Origin: Fidelibacterota bacterium
GTDB taxonomy: Bacteria > Fidelibacterota > Marinisomatia > Marinisomatales > TCS55
DNA length: 64,000 nt
Assembly (NCBI GenBank): GCA_014239435.1
Contig: JAAZYX010000033.1
Location: forward strand, 88,871 to 152,870
Direction: 5' to 3'
A program made the position numbers and the translations under genes. This document shows positions 50,111-60,134 of the stretch, piece after piece. The notes beneath the pieces were generated by a model. The model worked only from the letters and a program-made list of their open reading frames with translations, was not told where the DNA came from and ran no database searches. The first letter of the stretch is position 1. Each line of letters starts with the position of its first letter.

Positions 50111-52615
50111 TTAGGACTTAATCTTGGATTTTGCTTTTTTGGATTTTTGCTTTTTTGCGGGGGAAGCAGTGGATTTTGCAGTGGATTTTTTTGCCGAAGA
50201 AAACACCAGTTTGGAATCGCTTACGTCTACCTTGATTGCATCGCCTTCCAAATAAGTTTGGTCTAATAATTTTTCTGACAGCGGATCTTCCAGCAGCATT
50301 TGGATTTCCCTCCGCAACCGGCGAACACCGTATTCAGAACTGTATCCATCTTTAAGTACGAATAGCTTGGCTTTTTTTGTTACGGTTAGTTTGATGGACT
50401 TTTTCCCAAGATTTTCCATTAAATCGTTTAACTGAAGATCAATAATCTTAAGTACATCTTTTTCCTGAAGAGGATGAAACACTACTGTTTCATCCACCCT
50501 ATTCAAAAATTCAGGGTTAAACGTACTTTTCACCTGATCCAAAATACGTTGCCTCATGGCATCATAACTGTTTTCAGGTGAATCCTCGATAAATCCATAG
50601 GTACCGCCGCCTTGGATTTCCTTTGTAGCAAGATTGGATGTCATTATAATAATCGCATTTCGGAAATCTACTTTTCTACCCAAACCGTCTGTTAAAACAC
50701 CTTCGTCAAAAAGTTGTAGCAGTACATTAAAAATATCGGGGTGCGCTTTTTCTATCTCATCAAATAAGATAACCGAATACGGATTGCGACGGACGCGTTC
50801 CGTGAGATCTCCACCTTCTTCATATCCGACGTATCCTGGAGGCGCGCCAATCAGCCGCGAGACCGAAAACCGCTCACTATATTCAGACATATCAATTTTG
50901 ACCAAAGAATCGGTATGATTGAATAAATATTTAGCAAGCACCTTCGCCAACTCAGTTTTCCCAACACCTGTGGGACCGAGGAACAAGAAAACACCAATCG
51001 GACGGTTGGGGCTTTTGAGTCCAGCGCGGGTCCGCTGAATAGATTTGGACACACAGCCGATTGCCTCCGATTGCCCGATAATTTCAAGGCTGAGTTTATC
51101 GTTCATTTTTAACAGTTTCTGCGATTCGGATTGCGCCACCTTATTCACCGGAATTCCCGTAACCATGGCAACCACATCCGCAACCTTATCTTCGGAAATA
51201 ACCACCGGATTCATCCGTTCCTTCTTTTGCCATTTCTTTTGATGGGACGCCAATATAGACAACAGGCTCTGTTCTGTATCCCTAAGTAAAGCCGCTTTTT
51301 CAAAATCCTGAGTTGCCACTTTCGAATCCTTTTCTGCGCGGACCGTTTCGAGCTCGAGTTCAATATCAATGACATCCTGGGGAACCTTCATATTCATCAT
51401 ATGCGCACGCGAGCCGGATTCGTCCATGATATCAATCGCCTTATCCGGCAGAAATTTATCGGAAATATACCGGTTCGAAAGATGAACGCACGCCTCGATG
51501 GCAGACGCATCATACACAACATTATGGTGCTTCTCGTATTTTTCTTTTAATCCTTTCAAAATTTGGATGGATTCTTCTACGGTTGGTGGATTAATCATAA
51601 CCTTTTGAAACCTACGTTCCAACGCTCCGTCTTTTTCGATGTACTTCCGGTATTCATCCAGCGTGGTTGCGCCGATACAATGGAGCTCTCCCCGCGCCAG
51701 AGCAGGTTTAAACATATTGGATGCATCTAGAGACCCCGATGCTCCTCCGGCGCCTACAAGTGTGTGTACTTCATCTATAAATAAAACTACATTTTCGACG
51801 GATTCCAATTCCACCATAATGGTTTTAATCCGTTCTTCGAACTGGCCACGATATTTGGTGCCGGCAACAATTGCTGCAAGATCAATCGCAAGAATCCTTT
51901 TATTGTACAGCAGCCGAGGAACTTCTTTTTTGTTTACCCGCTGAGCAAGCCCCTCGATAATAGCAGTTTTCCCGACGCCGGGCTCACCAATCAGCACAGG
52001 ATTATTCTTTTTCCGCCGGGTTAAAATCTGGGCGACACGTTCGATTTCTTCTGTTCTTCCGATTACAGGATCCAGCTTTCCTTCAGCTGCCATTTGGGTA
52101 ATGTCCCGAGAAAAATGATCGAGCGCAGGCGTTTTTGACTTTTTGGATTTTTTCGTTTTCACGGGCAAGATATCTAAGGGCTCATCGCCCTCATCCCGGA
52201 TCAAATCGCCAACGCTGTCGTAATCCATATTAAACGAGTTTAAGACTTCAAACGCAATGCCTTCAGATTCCTTCAGCATAGCCAAGAGCAAATGTTCGTC
52301 ATCCGCCATCGAAGATCCCGTCGCCGCCGCCTCGTTAAATGCGTTTCTGAGGATGCGTTCCGCGCGGCGCGTGAGCGGTAGATGTCCAAGCGTCATCGTG
52401 CCGCCGGACGTCTTGATCATATCAATAATCATTGTGCGCATATCGGATACATCACAATTGTAGATATCAAATATCTTTGCGGCGATACCGTCCTCATTTT
52501 TAAACAGCCCCAAAAGCAAATGCTCGGAACCCACATAACTGTGCCCCAATCGAATCGCTTCTTCTTTGGCGGATTTCATGACTGCCTGAACACGCTTGGA
52601 AAAATTTTCTTTCAT
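50111..52615 (-). CDS. clpC: AAA+ unfoldase ClpC
   Basis: 834 residues. Two Clp-N repeats (about 1-140) lead to the first AAA+ domain (Walker A GEPGVGKT 210-217), a central coiled/UVR-type segment ([17 protein letters not shown]) and the second AAA+ domain ([19 protein letters not shown]). A UVR motif and the long middle mark it as ClpC rather than ClpA or ClpB. The last 35 residues are a Lys/Ser/Ala-rich tail. It feeds substrates to ClpP, which is not in the window. Confidence 0.95.
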   Translation of the reverse strand: MKENFSKRVQAVMKSAKEEAIRLGHSYVGSEHLLLGLFKNEDGIAAKIFDIYNCDVSDMRTMIIDMIKTSGGTMTLGHLPLTRRAERILRNAFNEAAATGSSMADDEHLLLAMLKESEGIAFEVLNSFNMDYDSVGDLIRDEGDEPLDILPVKTKKSKKSKTPALDHFSRDITQMAAEGKLDPVIGRTEEIERVAQILTRRKKNNPVLIGEPGVGKTAIIEGLAQRVNKKEVPRLLYNKRILAIDLAAIVAGTKYRGQFEERIKTIMVELESVENVVLFIDEVHTLVGAGGASGSLDASNMFKPALARGELHCIGATTLDEYRKYIEKDGALERRFQKVMINPPTVEESIQILKGLKEKYEKHHNVVYDASAIEACVHLSNRYISDKFLPDKAIDIMDESGSRAHMMNMKVPQDVIDIELELETVRAEKDSKVATQDFEKAALLRDTEQSLLSILASHQKKWQKKERMNPVVISEDKVADVVAMVTGIPVNKVAQSESQKLLKMNDKLSLEIIGQSEAIGCVSKSIQRTRAGLKSPNRPIGVFLFLGPTGVGKTELAKVLAKYLFNHTDSLVKIDMSEYSERFSVSRLIGAPPGYVGYEEGGDLTERVRRNPYSVILFDEIEKAHPDIFNVLLQLFDEGVLTDGLGRKVDFRNAIIIMTSNLATKEIQGGGTYGFIEDSPENSYDAMRQRILDQVKSTFNPEFLNRVDETVVFHPLQEKDVLKIIDLQLNDLMENLGKKSIKLTVTKKAKLFVLKDGYSSEYGVRRLRREIQMLLEDPLSEKLLDQTYLEGDAIKVDVSDSKLVFSSAKKSTAKSTASPAKKQKSKKAKSKIKS

Positions 52616-52645
52616 TAGCTTGGCTTAATCTATATACACTTTTCT

Positions 52646-53323
52646 TTAAAGAATACCACTTTCAGTAAGACTTCTGTCTTTTAACACCAATTTTCGCGTT
52701 CCGATGTCCGCGACATCTGCGTTATGTGTAGCAATCAGGAATGCCTGATTTCTGTCCCGGTTTAGCTGCTGAATCAAATCCATGAGTTTTTGAGCATTTT
52801 CGGCATCGAGGTTTCCCGTTGGCTCATCTGCAAACACGATATCAGGATCATTGATGAGTGCGCGCAGCACCGCCACACGGGAGCGTTCCCCGCCGGAAAG
52901 TTCAGACGGATAATGATTTTTTCTATCGGTAAGTCCGACAAAATCCAGCAGTTCCAATGCTTTCTGCTGAGAGGAATCCTGCCGCCGATTAATTTCAGCG
53001 GGAATCAGAACATTTTCCAGCGCGGTGAATTCCGGTAAAAGATGATGAAATTGGAATACAAATCCCAGTGACGTATTCCTCAAATTTGCGAGATCCGCAT
53101 CTTCCAAGCTGTCCGTGCGCTCCCCGCGGATGGACACGGAACCGGAATCCGGCGAATCCAGCGTTCCGAGGATATTCAGCAAAGTGGACTTCCCTGCGCC
53201 GGATGGACCGATGATCGTAATGAGATCGCCAGCATGTACTTCCAGAGACAGGTTTTCAAAAACGGTTACCGTTTCCGATCCCTTGGCAAATGATTTGGAT
53301 ATTCTGTCAGCAGATAATATCAT
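52646..53323 (-). CDS. lolD: Lipoprotein-releasing ABC transporter ATPase LolD
   Basis: 225 residues, ABC ATPase of the MacB/LolD group: Walker A GPSGAGKST, the signature ELSGGERSRVAVLRAL, Walker B DIVFADEPTGNLD and the H-loop ATHNADVA. Its start overlaps the stop of the upstream LolC/E-type permease (ATGA), so it is part of the same transcript and complex that releases lipoproteins from the inner membrane. Confidence 0.93.
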   Translation of the reverse strand: MILSADRISKSFAKGSETVTVFENLSLEVHAGDLITIIGPSGAGKSTLLNILGTLDSPDSGSVSIRGERTDSLEDADLANLRNTSLGFVFQFHHLLPEFTALENVLIPAEINRRQDSSQQKALELLDFVGLTDRKNHYPSELSGGERSRVAVLRALINDPDIVFADEPTGNLDAENAQKLMDLIQQLNRDRNQAFLIATHNADVADIGTRKLVLKDRSLTESGIL

Positions 53324-54513
53324 TTTTCGTACTGCAGCGATTCAAACAAGGGCATTCTGTTTGCCTTCCATGAGGTAATGATAATAAATCCGAGGACTAA
53401 AACCAACGAAATCGCCAAGATCCATAACACATCCGCAGGCATCAGCATCATGGGAATAGAATCGAGAAAATAGATATCGGTGGGCAGCGGAATGAAACCG
53501 GTGGATTTCTGGATCCACACCAGAATAAGCCCGATGATACACCCCGCACCAATGCCGGAACAGCCAATCAGCATTCCCTGCGTAAATATGATTGAGCGGA
53601 CATTTGACTGCGGCATTCCCACCGCTCTTAAGATTCCAAATTCTTTTGTTTTTCGAATGATGATGAGGAATAAAGTTGACGCCAGATTAAATCCGGATAC
53701 GATGATAATTAGACTGAGAACAAACATCGCGCCGATGCGTTCCAGTTTCATCGCATTCAGCAAACTTGGATGTACCGATTCCCATGTTGAAATGGAAAGC
53801 GATGGCGGAAGGATTTCTGTCAGCGCCATTTGTGCGTCATCTACATTTTCGCCGGCGGCTAAACGGACGTCAATACCGTCCAAAAGGTGTTTTCTCGTAA
53901 ATAGCTTCCTGCCGACTTCGAGCGGAATAAACACAAGCTTGTCATCATAATCAAGAACATCGGTTTGGAAAATATCAGAAATCACAACTTTCTGTGTCAG
54001 CGGAAGTCCGAACAGTGCCGATTGATCCACCGGACTCAAAAGGTTCACTTCCGATCCTGCGCCGGCATTTAGCCTTTGGGCAAGATGCCGACCGACTGTT
54101 ATGCCGATTTTTCCGTTCGTTTCCGAAGCTGGAATGCCGTACACCGATTCCAGCCTATCCATGTCAAGCGCCTTCATCGTAACCATTTTATGGTATTTCC
54201 CATCGAGAGTAATCAATCCTTTTCGTTTCATAAATCCAGCAAATGCGCTGATAGAATTCAGGTCAGATAAAACCGAAACGGAATTTGAAATTTCTTCCTC
54301 TGAAGAAAATCCGCTAATCCGAAGATCGCCTTCGATGGAGGCCAAACGTTCGGTCACTTTTTCTTCAAATCCTCTCAAGACTGCCGTGGACACAATCATG
54401 GAAAAGCTTCCAACGGAGAGGCCGATAACAGCAATCCACGCCGATAATTTCCCCGGCCTGTTTTCGCGCCGGCTCAATAGAAACCGCGATGCGAGTTTCA
54501 TATTCAGCTTCAT
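53320..54513 (-). CDS. LolC/LolE-type lipoprotein-releasing permease (second copy)
   Basis: ATG 54513 is chosen: it overlaps the previous permease stop (ATGA) and has GAGGT upstream; the longer frame to 54567 lies within that gene. The 397 residues have one N-terminal membrane helix (SAWIAVIGLSVGSFSMIVSTAVLRGFE), a periplasmic MacB-like domain and three C-terminal helices ending PLFESLQYEK, the FtsX/LolCE layout. Paired with LolD. Confidence 0.9.
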   Translation of the reverse strand: MKLNMKLASRFLLSRRENRPGKLSAWIAVIGLSVGSFSMIVSTAVLRGFEEKVTERLASIEGDLRISGFSSEEEISNSVSVLSDLNSISAFAGFMKRKGLITLDGKYHKMVTMKALDMDRLESVYGIPASETNGKIGITVGRHLAQRLNAGAGSEVNLLSPVDQSALFGLPLTQKVVISDIFQTDVLDYDDKLVFIPLEVGRKLFTRKHLLDGIDVRLAAGENVDDAQMALTEILPPSLSISTWESVHPSLLNAMKLERIGAMFVLSLIIIVSGFNLASTLFLIIIRKTKEFGILRAVGMPQSNVRSIIFTQGMLIGCSGIGAGCIIGLILVWIQKSTGFIPLPTDIYFLDSIPMMLMPADVLWILAISLVLVLGFIIITSWKANRMPLFESLQYEK

Positions 54514-55724
54514 TCGTACCTCAAAACATGCGATGGTTTCAGGTTTGACACGGATGAGGCCGGCCAAAAGGATGCCAATGAAGAACCGAGAACTGCAAGC
54601 CCAAGGATGATTGCGGTGGATGTAAGATTAAAATCAATCGGAATCCTGTCCATGAAATAGACATCCTCCGGAATGGGAATAAGTCCATAGGCTGACTGCA
54701 AAAAGCCGATCCCAAACGCCAGCGCGCATCCAATCAATCCCCCGCCGATTCCGATCAGCATTCCCTTTACCAGAAATATGGCGCGCAATCCTTTTTTCGG
54801 AATGCCGAGTGCGAGTAGTACGCCCATATCGCCGGTTTTTTCCAGCACAACCATAGATAGCGCCGAAATGATATTCACAAGTCCGACAAGGGTAATCAGC
54901 CCGAACAAAATGTAAATCGGCCACTGCTGTACTTTAATCCACTGAAACAGGACATAATGTTTATCTACAAATGACTGTGTGTAATACGGATACGGCAATG
55001 CTTCAACTAGAGCGGCTGCAATTGTTTCTACTTTGTCCGATTTCGTTCCGTGGATCGTCCAGCCGCTAACCGTGTTATTAAATTGAAACAGCGCCGCTGC
55101 TGAGGATAATGTCATGTAAATGAGCGAGGTGTCGTATTCCTGAAGCCCAGAATGAAACATCCCGGAAATGGTAAATGTTTTTGCGCGTCTATATCCCAAC
55201 GAACCGGAAATGGATGCCATATCAAACAGCACAACCGTCTGTCCAACAGACAAACCGAATTTGTCGGCAAGCGGTTTTCCAATAACAATTTCAGACTCAG
55301 ATTCTGACCAATTGCCTTCAACGAGCAATTGTTTTGCAACCGGCGGAGTATCCCCGGATTCGATTCCTTCCACTAAAACGCCTTCCGCTTGTTTCCCGAT
55401 CCGAAGCAGTGCGGGACTTTGAATGAATGCCCGCATGTCCGCGAGCGGATCGTGATCTATTAGAATAGTTTTTGCCGTTTTCATTTCCGTGCTCTGGTGA
55501 TCCAGCGGCTGACTTATAAAATGCTGAATTCGGATGTCGCCGTCAAAACCGGAAATTTTTTCAGACAGCACCTTCTCAAATCCGTTTAGGATTCCTGAAG
55601 TCAGAAGCAGAGAAGCAACGCCGATGGATAAGCCGATCATGGCAAACATTCCGGCGAAAGAGGAAAATGTTTTTAATCCGGGAGTGCGTAAATATCGAAG
55701 CGCTATGGTAAACGAAAATCGCAT
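54510..55724 (-). CDS. LolC/LolE-type lipoprotein-releasing permease (first copy)
   Basis: 404 residues, the same layout as its neighbour: N-terminal IALRYLRTPGLKTFSSFAGMFAMIGLSIGVASLLLT helix, periplasmic domain and three C-terminal helices ending PSHVLRYE. Together with the second permease and LolD it should form an asymmetric LolCDE complex. It lies 34 bases downstream of lysS. Confidence 0.9.
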   Translation of the reverse strand: MRFSFTIALRYLRTPGLKTFSSFAGMFAMIGLSIGVASLLLTSGILNGFEKVLSEKISGFDGDIRIQHFISQPLDHQSTEMKTAKTILIDHDPLADMRAFIQSPALLRIGKQAEGVLVEGIESGDTPPVAKQLLVEGNWSESESEIVIGKPLADKFGLSVGQTVVLFDMASISGSLGYRRAKTFTISGMFHSGLQEYDTSLIYMTLSSAAALFQFNNTVSGWTIHGTKSDKVETIAAALVEALPYPYYTQSFVDKHYVLFQWIKVQQWPIYILFGLITLVGLVNIISALSMVVLEKTGDMGVLLALGIPKKGLRAIFLVKGMLIGIGGGLIGCALAFGIGFLQSAYGLIPIPEDVYFMDRIPIDFNLTSTAIILGLAVLGSSLASFWPASSVSNLKPSHVLRYE

Positions 55725-55758
55725 AGGCTGTCCCGCTTCCCGCCCGGCTGGCGGTGAA

Positions 55759-57255
55759 TTATTCGTCTCCTGAGGACCGCATTATCGGAAACAAAATGAC
55801 ATCACGAATCCATCGCTGATCGGTTAACAACATAACGAGCCGGTCCATGCCGATACCGACTCCACCGGTTGGCGGCATACCGCATTCCATCGCCTGGAGG
55901 AAATTTTCGTCCACTGGCTGGGCTTCTTCATCGCCTTTTTCTTTTAGATCCGCTTGAGCTTCCAGCCTTTGCCGCTGGTCAACAGGATCGTTCAATTCCG
56001 AAAATGCGTTTGCAAATTCAGCACCGCCGATAAAGAGTTCAAACCGCTCCACCATATTCGGATCGCCGTTTCTGTGCACCTTAGCAAGGGGCGAAATGGC
56101 CCGTGGATAATCGGTGACAAAGGTCGGCTGCAGCAAATCGGGCTCAATGAGTCTTTTCATAAGCTCATCCAACACTTGACCGTAATTGTCATCTTTCCCC
56201 ACGTCAAGTCCCTGTTCTTTGCAAATGGATTTCAGTTCATTCTCATCCGAACCGGAAATATCTTTTCCGAGCTTTTCCTTCAGCAATTCAAACATCGGTT
56301 TACGGGCAAAAGGCTTGGACAAATCTATGTCAATGTCCTGCCAGGAAATTTTCAAGGATCCAATGGCTTCTGCCGCCGATCGGAACATGGTTTCCACTAG
56401 CGTCATATTGTCCTCATAATCTGCGTATGCTTGGTAAAATTCCAGCATCGTGAATTCAGGATTGTGGTTCCGGTCCATCCCTTCATTTCGAAAATCTTTG
56501 GCAATTTCATACACCTTTTCAAATCCGCCTATAATGAGGCGCTTCAAATAAAGTTCATCGGCAATTCGAAGATAAAGCTGGCGATCGAGCGCATTGTGAT
56601 GTGTTGTAAAAGGACGTGCGTTGGCACCTCCGTATATTGGCTGAAGAACAGGCGTTTCCACTTCCAAAAATCCGTGATCATCCAAAAAGGACCGAACGGA
56701 TTGAATAATTTTTGTCCGTTTTACAAAAACTTCCTTCGATTCGGGATTAACAATCAAATCCAAATGCCGGTTTTTGTACCGCAGCTCTTTATCTGCAAAC
56801 GCATCAAATACTTCACCTTCTTTTTCCTTTACTACCGGAATGGGGCGAATGCTTTTGGCCAGCACAGTCAGTTCAACCGCATGAATGGATGTTTCCTCAG
56901 TTTTTGTTTTAAAGACAAACCCGGAAACGCCAACGATATCCCCGATATCCAACAATTTGAAATGTGCATATGAATCTTCTCCTACGTCATCCCGTTTTAT
57001 ATAAACCTGAATCCGGCCATATTCATCCTGAATATTGAAAAAGGATGCTTTTCCCATTTTCCGCATGGTCATAATTCTGCCGGCGGCAACTACATCTTTT
57101 CCTTCAAGTTTTGAATAATTATCAAGAATTTCGCTGCTGCGGTGCGTAGGTGCAAATTTATGCGGATACGGATCAACCCCGGATTCCTTGAGGGATTCCA
57201 GCTTTTCAATCCTGAATTTCATGATTTCGTGTAAATTTTTCTTTTCTTCGCTCAT
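55759..57255 (-). CDS. lysS: Lysyl-tRNA synthetase (class II)
   Basis: 498 residues. An N-terminal OB-fold anticodon-binding domain (GRIMTMRKMGKASFFNIQDEYGRIQVYIKRDDV) is followed by class II motifs: FRNEGMDRNHNPEFTMLEFYQAYADY (motif 2), with ETPVLQPIYGGANARPF, and GVGIGMDRLVMLLTD (motif 3). It charges tRNA-Lys. It follows prfB by 8 bases, as in E. coli. Confidence 0.98.
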   Translation of the reverse strand: MSEEKKNLHEIMKFRIEKLESLKESGVDPYPHKFAPTHRSSEILDNYSKLEGKDVVAAGRIMTMRKMGKASFFNIQDEYGRIQVYIKRDDVGEDSYAHFKLLDIGDIVGVSGFVFKTKTEETSIHAVELTVLAKSIRPIPVVKEKEGEVFDAFADKELRYKNRHLDLIVNPESKEVFVKRTKIIQSVRSFLDDHGFLEVETPVLQPIYGGANARPFTTHHNALDRQLYLRIADELYLKRLIIGGFEKVYEIAKDFRNEGMDRNHNPEFTMLEFYQAYADYEDNMTLVETMFRSAAEAIGSLKISWQDIDIDLSKPFARKPMFELLKEKLGKDISGSDENELKSICKEQGLDVGKDDNYGQVLDELMKRLIEPDLLQPTFVTDYPRAISPLAKVHRNGDPNMVERFELFIGGAEFANAFSELNDPVDQRQRLEAQADLKEKGDEEAQPVDENFLQAMECGMPPTGGVGIGMDRLVMLLTDQRWIRDVILFPIMRSSGDE

Positions 57256-57263
57256 TTTGTCTC

Positions 57264-58383
57264 TTATTCGGTTAGTTTTTTTTGATTTGCGGATACTTCG
57301 CTCATTAAAAATGTTCTCATAAATCGGTCAAGATCGCCGTCCATCACCGCCTGAACGTTACCCGTTTCTTCTTTAGTTCTGTGATCCTTCACCATTGTAT
57401 AAGGATGAAACACGTACGACCTGATTTGGCTTCCCCAACCAATATCCTTTTTCTCACCTTCCAATTCCTTCATAGCTTCTTTTTCTTTTTCCAGCTCAAG
57501 TTGATACAGCCGTGATTTTAACACCTTCATTGCCTGAGATTTATTTTTATGCTGGGAACGCTCATTCTGGCACGTGGCCACAATCCCTGTCGGCACATGC
57601 GTAATCCTGACAGCGGAATCGGTTCTGTTCACATGCTGTCCGCCGGCGCCGCTGGCGCGATAGGTATCAATCCTGAGATCATTCGGATCAATTTCAATTT
57701 CAATTTCTTCATCTACGGATGGATACACAAATACCGATGCAAATGACGTGTGGCGTCTGTTATTGGAATCAAACGGTGAAATGCGAACCAGCCTGTGAAT
57801 TCCCGCTTCGCTTTTGAGCATTCCGTAGGCAAAATCGCCTTTCACTTCAAAGGTTGCATCCTTAATCCCTGCCTCGTCGCCTGCTTGATAATTCATGAGA
57901 TCCTTGGAAAATTCTTTTTTCTCAACCCAGCGCGTGTACATCCGGTAGAGCATGTCCGCCCAATCCTGACTTTCGGTTCCGCCTGCGCCCGGATGAATAG
58001 TAACAATCGCGTTCTTATCATCCTGATCGCCGCTGAGCATCATTCTAAGTTCAAGATCGTCAACGCGTGTTGTGAATTTTTTGAGTTCCGCACTCCCTTC
58101 CTCCGGCGTGGATTCACCCTCTTCGCCAAATTCGATTAAGACTTCAATATCATCATTGAGAGTGTTCAAATTATCCCAAAGTTCAATTTCTTTTTCTATG
58201 CGGGATATTTTTTTAAGGGTGCCGGACGCTTTTGCCTGATCCGACCAGAATTCCGGTTTCAGGGATGTTTTCCTGTGTATTTCCAAATTCGACTGCAAGG
58301 TATCCAAGTCAAAGATACCTCCTGAGTTCGAGGTAGCGTTCGCGCGTTTTGTGAAATGCTTCCTTTATTTCTGGCCAATCCAT
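57264..58383 (-). CDS. prfB: Peptide chain release factor 2 with programmed +1 frameshift
   Basis: RF2 is read from ATG 58383 for 24 codons (MDWPEIKEAFHKTRERYLEL, then RRYL) to an in-frame TGA at 58309-58311, then continues in the +1 frame. The site is AGGAGG-TAT-CTT-TGA-C: an internal Shine-Dalgarno-like AGGAGG three bases before CTT and the TGA read by RF2 itself, the classic autoregulation. The shifted product is 372 residues and has ISPFDSNNRRHTS with the SPF discriminator and GAGGQHVNRTDS (GGQ). Decoding UGA and UAA terminates translation. Followed by lysS. Confidence 0.95.
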
Positions 58384-58440
58384 GGGACGAATCTACACTG
58401 CTTTACGAATAACTGAAAAACCGATTAACGAAAGAAAACA

Positions 58441-59220
58441 TTAATCACCGGAAGAAATGAACAGCCGTTCGTTCAGATACCGCCTAAGGTCCATTTCATC
58501 CATATCAATTTTAACGAATCTGCCTTCTTCCGCCACGGTCACGCGCTTCTTTTCTTCGGATACCACAATCACGATGGCGTCCGTTTCTTCGCTTAAGCCG
58601 AGTGCAGCGCGGTGGCGCGTCCCCATTTCAGGATCTACCATGGAACTTTCGGTGAGCGGCAAAATACAGGCGGCAGCTTCGATGATGTCATTCTGAAGAA
58701 TTACGGCGCCGTCATGCAGCGGTGATGTTGGGTTAAATATGGATACCAACAGCGGCGCAGATATTTCCGCTTTCAGCGGTGTTCCTGCTTCTTTGTACGA
58801 CCGCAGTCCTGTTTCCCTCTGAATAACAATCAAACCGCCCCACCCTTTTTGAACCAAAATTTGAGACGATTCCACAAGCGCTTCGATGGTGCGGCTGGTG
58901 CCGACTCGAAAAATCTTTTGGAAAAACCGAGTTTGCCCGATGTAGATCAAAAGCCGGCGCAATTCCGGCTGAAAGAGAATAACAAATGCCACCACCCAAA
59001 CGGTCTGAAATTGGTTTACAAGCCAAGAAGACGCACTCAAACCGAAGGCATTAAACATGAAGGAAATGATCAGCAAAATAATCAATCCAACCAGCATCTG
59101 CCCTGCGCGCGTCCCGCGGAAATACTGGTACACCTTAAAAAAGATCCAGCTGACCAAAATGAGGTCAATGACGTCAATGAGGGTAACGGTTAAAAATCCT
59201 ATTTTAAAAAGTTCAATCAT
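58441..59220 (-). CDS. cdaA: Diadenylate cyclase CdaA (DAC domain)
   Basis: 259 residues, with three N-terminal membrane helices (about 8-95) and a C-terminal diadenylate cyclase domain with DGA (170-172 in SPLHDGAVI) and RHR (202-204 in GTRHRAALG). It makes cyclic di-AMP, which controls potassium and osmotic balance. Its start overlaps the folP stop (ATGA). No cdaR is seen next to it. Confidence 0.95.
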   Translation of the reverse strand: MIELFKIGFLTVTLIDVIDLILVSWIFFKVYQYFRGTRAGQMLVGLIILLIISFMFNAFGLSASSWLVNQFQTVWVVAFVILFQPELRRLLIYIGQTRFFQKIFRVGTSRTIEALVESSQILVQKGWGGLIVIQRETGLRSYKEAGTPLKAEISAPLLVSIFNPTSPLHDGAVILQNDIIEAAACILPLTESSMVDPEMGTRHRAALGLSEETDAIVIVVSEEKKRVTVAEEGRFVKIDMDEMDLRRYLNERLFISSGD

Positions 59221-60053
59221 GCAATGCCTCGAATGTAATCGGCAATGGTTGCAACGCGCTTCATTTCTTTAACATCGTGGACGCGGACAATGCTGGCGCC
59301 GTTCAATATGCCGGCAGTTACCGCAGCAGATGTGCCTTCCACGCGATCATTCTCCGGGAGGTCAAGCACAAAACCAATAAACGATTTTCTGGATGGGCCG
59401 ACTAAAATTGGTTTTCCCAACGGCAAAAAGGCATCCAGTTTTCGAATCAATTCAAAATTATCTTCAGCCGTTTTTCCAAACCCGATACCGGGATCAATAA
59501 TAATATTATGCGGTTCTATACCATCTTTTACTGCTTCGTCAATCCGATTTTGAAAAAAGGATGCAATATCATCAATCAGCGCAGTATAGACAGGATTGTT
59601 CTGCATTGTTTTGGGTGAATCTTTCATGTGCATGATAACAACAGGAACGGAATGGGTCTTAACAACTTTTCGCATTGCTTCTGACGTAAGTCCGCTGACA
59701 TCGTTCACCATTTCTGCGCCTGCGTGAATGGATTCATTTGCCACCTTGGCTTTCATAGAATCAATTGAAATCAGACAATTTGATTTTTTTCTGATGCCTT
59801 CGATGACAGGAATAACTCTCGCCAATTCTTCTTCCTCAGAAACAGAATCTGAACCCGGGCGTGTGGATTCACCTCCAATATCCAGAATATCAGCGCCTTC
59901 CTCTATCAGCTCCAATCCGCGGGCGATTGCTTTTGCCGGTTCGGTATATTTTCCGCCGTCACTAAAAGAATCCGGAGTAACATTCAGGATTCCCATTACG
60001 AGTGCTGGTTTTTTACCGGATTGACACCACGCGTTGAATTGGCTGCGGTTCAT
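59217..60053 (-). CDS. folP: Dihydropteroate synthase
   Basis: 278 residues with LVMGILNVTPDSFSDGG, EEGADILDIGGESTRPGSD, INDVSGL-like MVNDVSGLT, DPGIGFGKTAEDN and VGPSRKSF. It joins p-aminobenzoate to the pterin diphosphate in folate synthesis; the target of sulfonamides. It is coupled to cdaA and follows ftsH, an order also seen in other bacteria. Confidence 0.97.
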   Translation of the reverse strand: MNRSQFNAWCQSGKKPALVMGILNVTPDSFSDGGKYTEPAKAIARGLELIEEGADILDIGGESTRPGSDSVSEEEELARVIPVIEGIRKKSNCLISIDSMKAKVANESIHAGAEMVNDVSGLTSEAMRKVVKTHSVPVVIMHMKDSPKTMQNNPVYTALIDDIASFFQNRIDEAVKDGIEPHNIIIDPGIGFGKTAEDNFELIRKLDAFLPLGKPILVGPSRKSFIGFVLDLPENDRVEGTSAAVTAGILNGASIVRVHDVKEMKRVATIADYIRGIA

Positions 60054-60134
60054 TCTAAAAATTACGGGAGTAAGAAGGAAAAATCCTGCATCAAAAATTC
60101 CATTGATACGCCAAGAATATTGATGCTGAAGTAA

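Noticed and set aside
58309-58311. Internal TGA in prfB as a sign of a pseudogene
   Set aside because: The surrounding AGGAGG-TAT-CTT-TGA-C is the standard programmed frameshift site of RF2, and the rest of the gene is intact.
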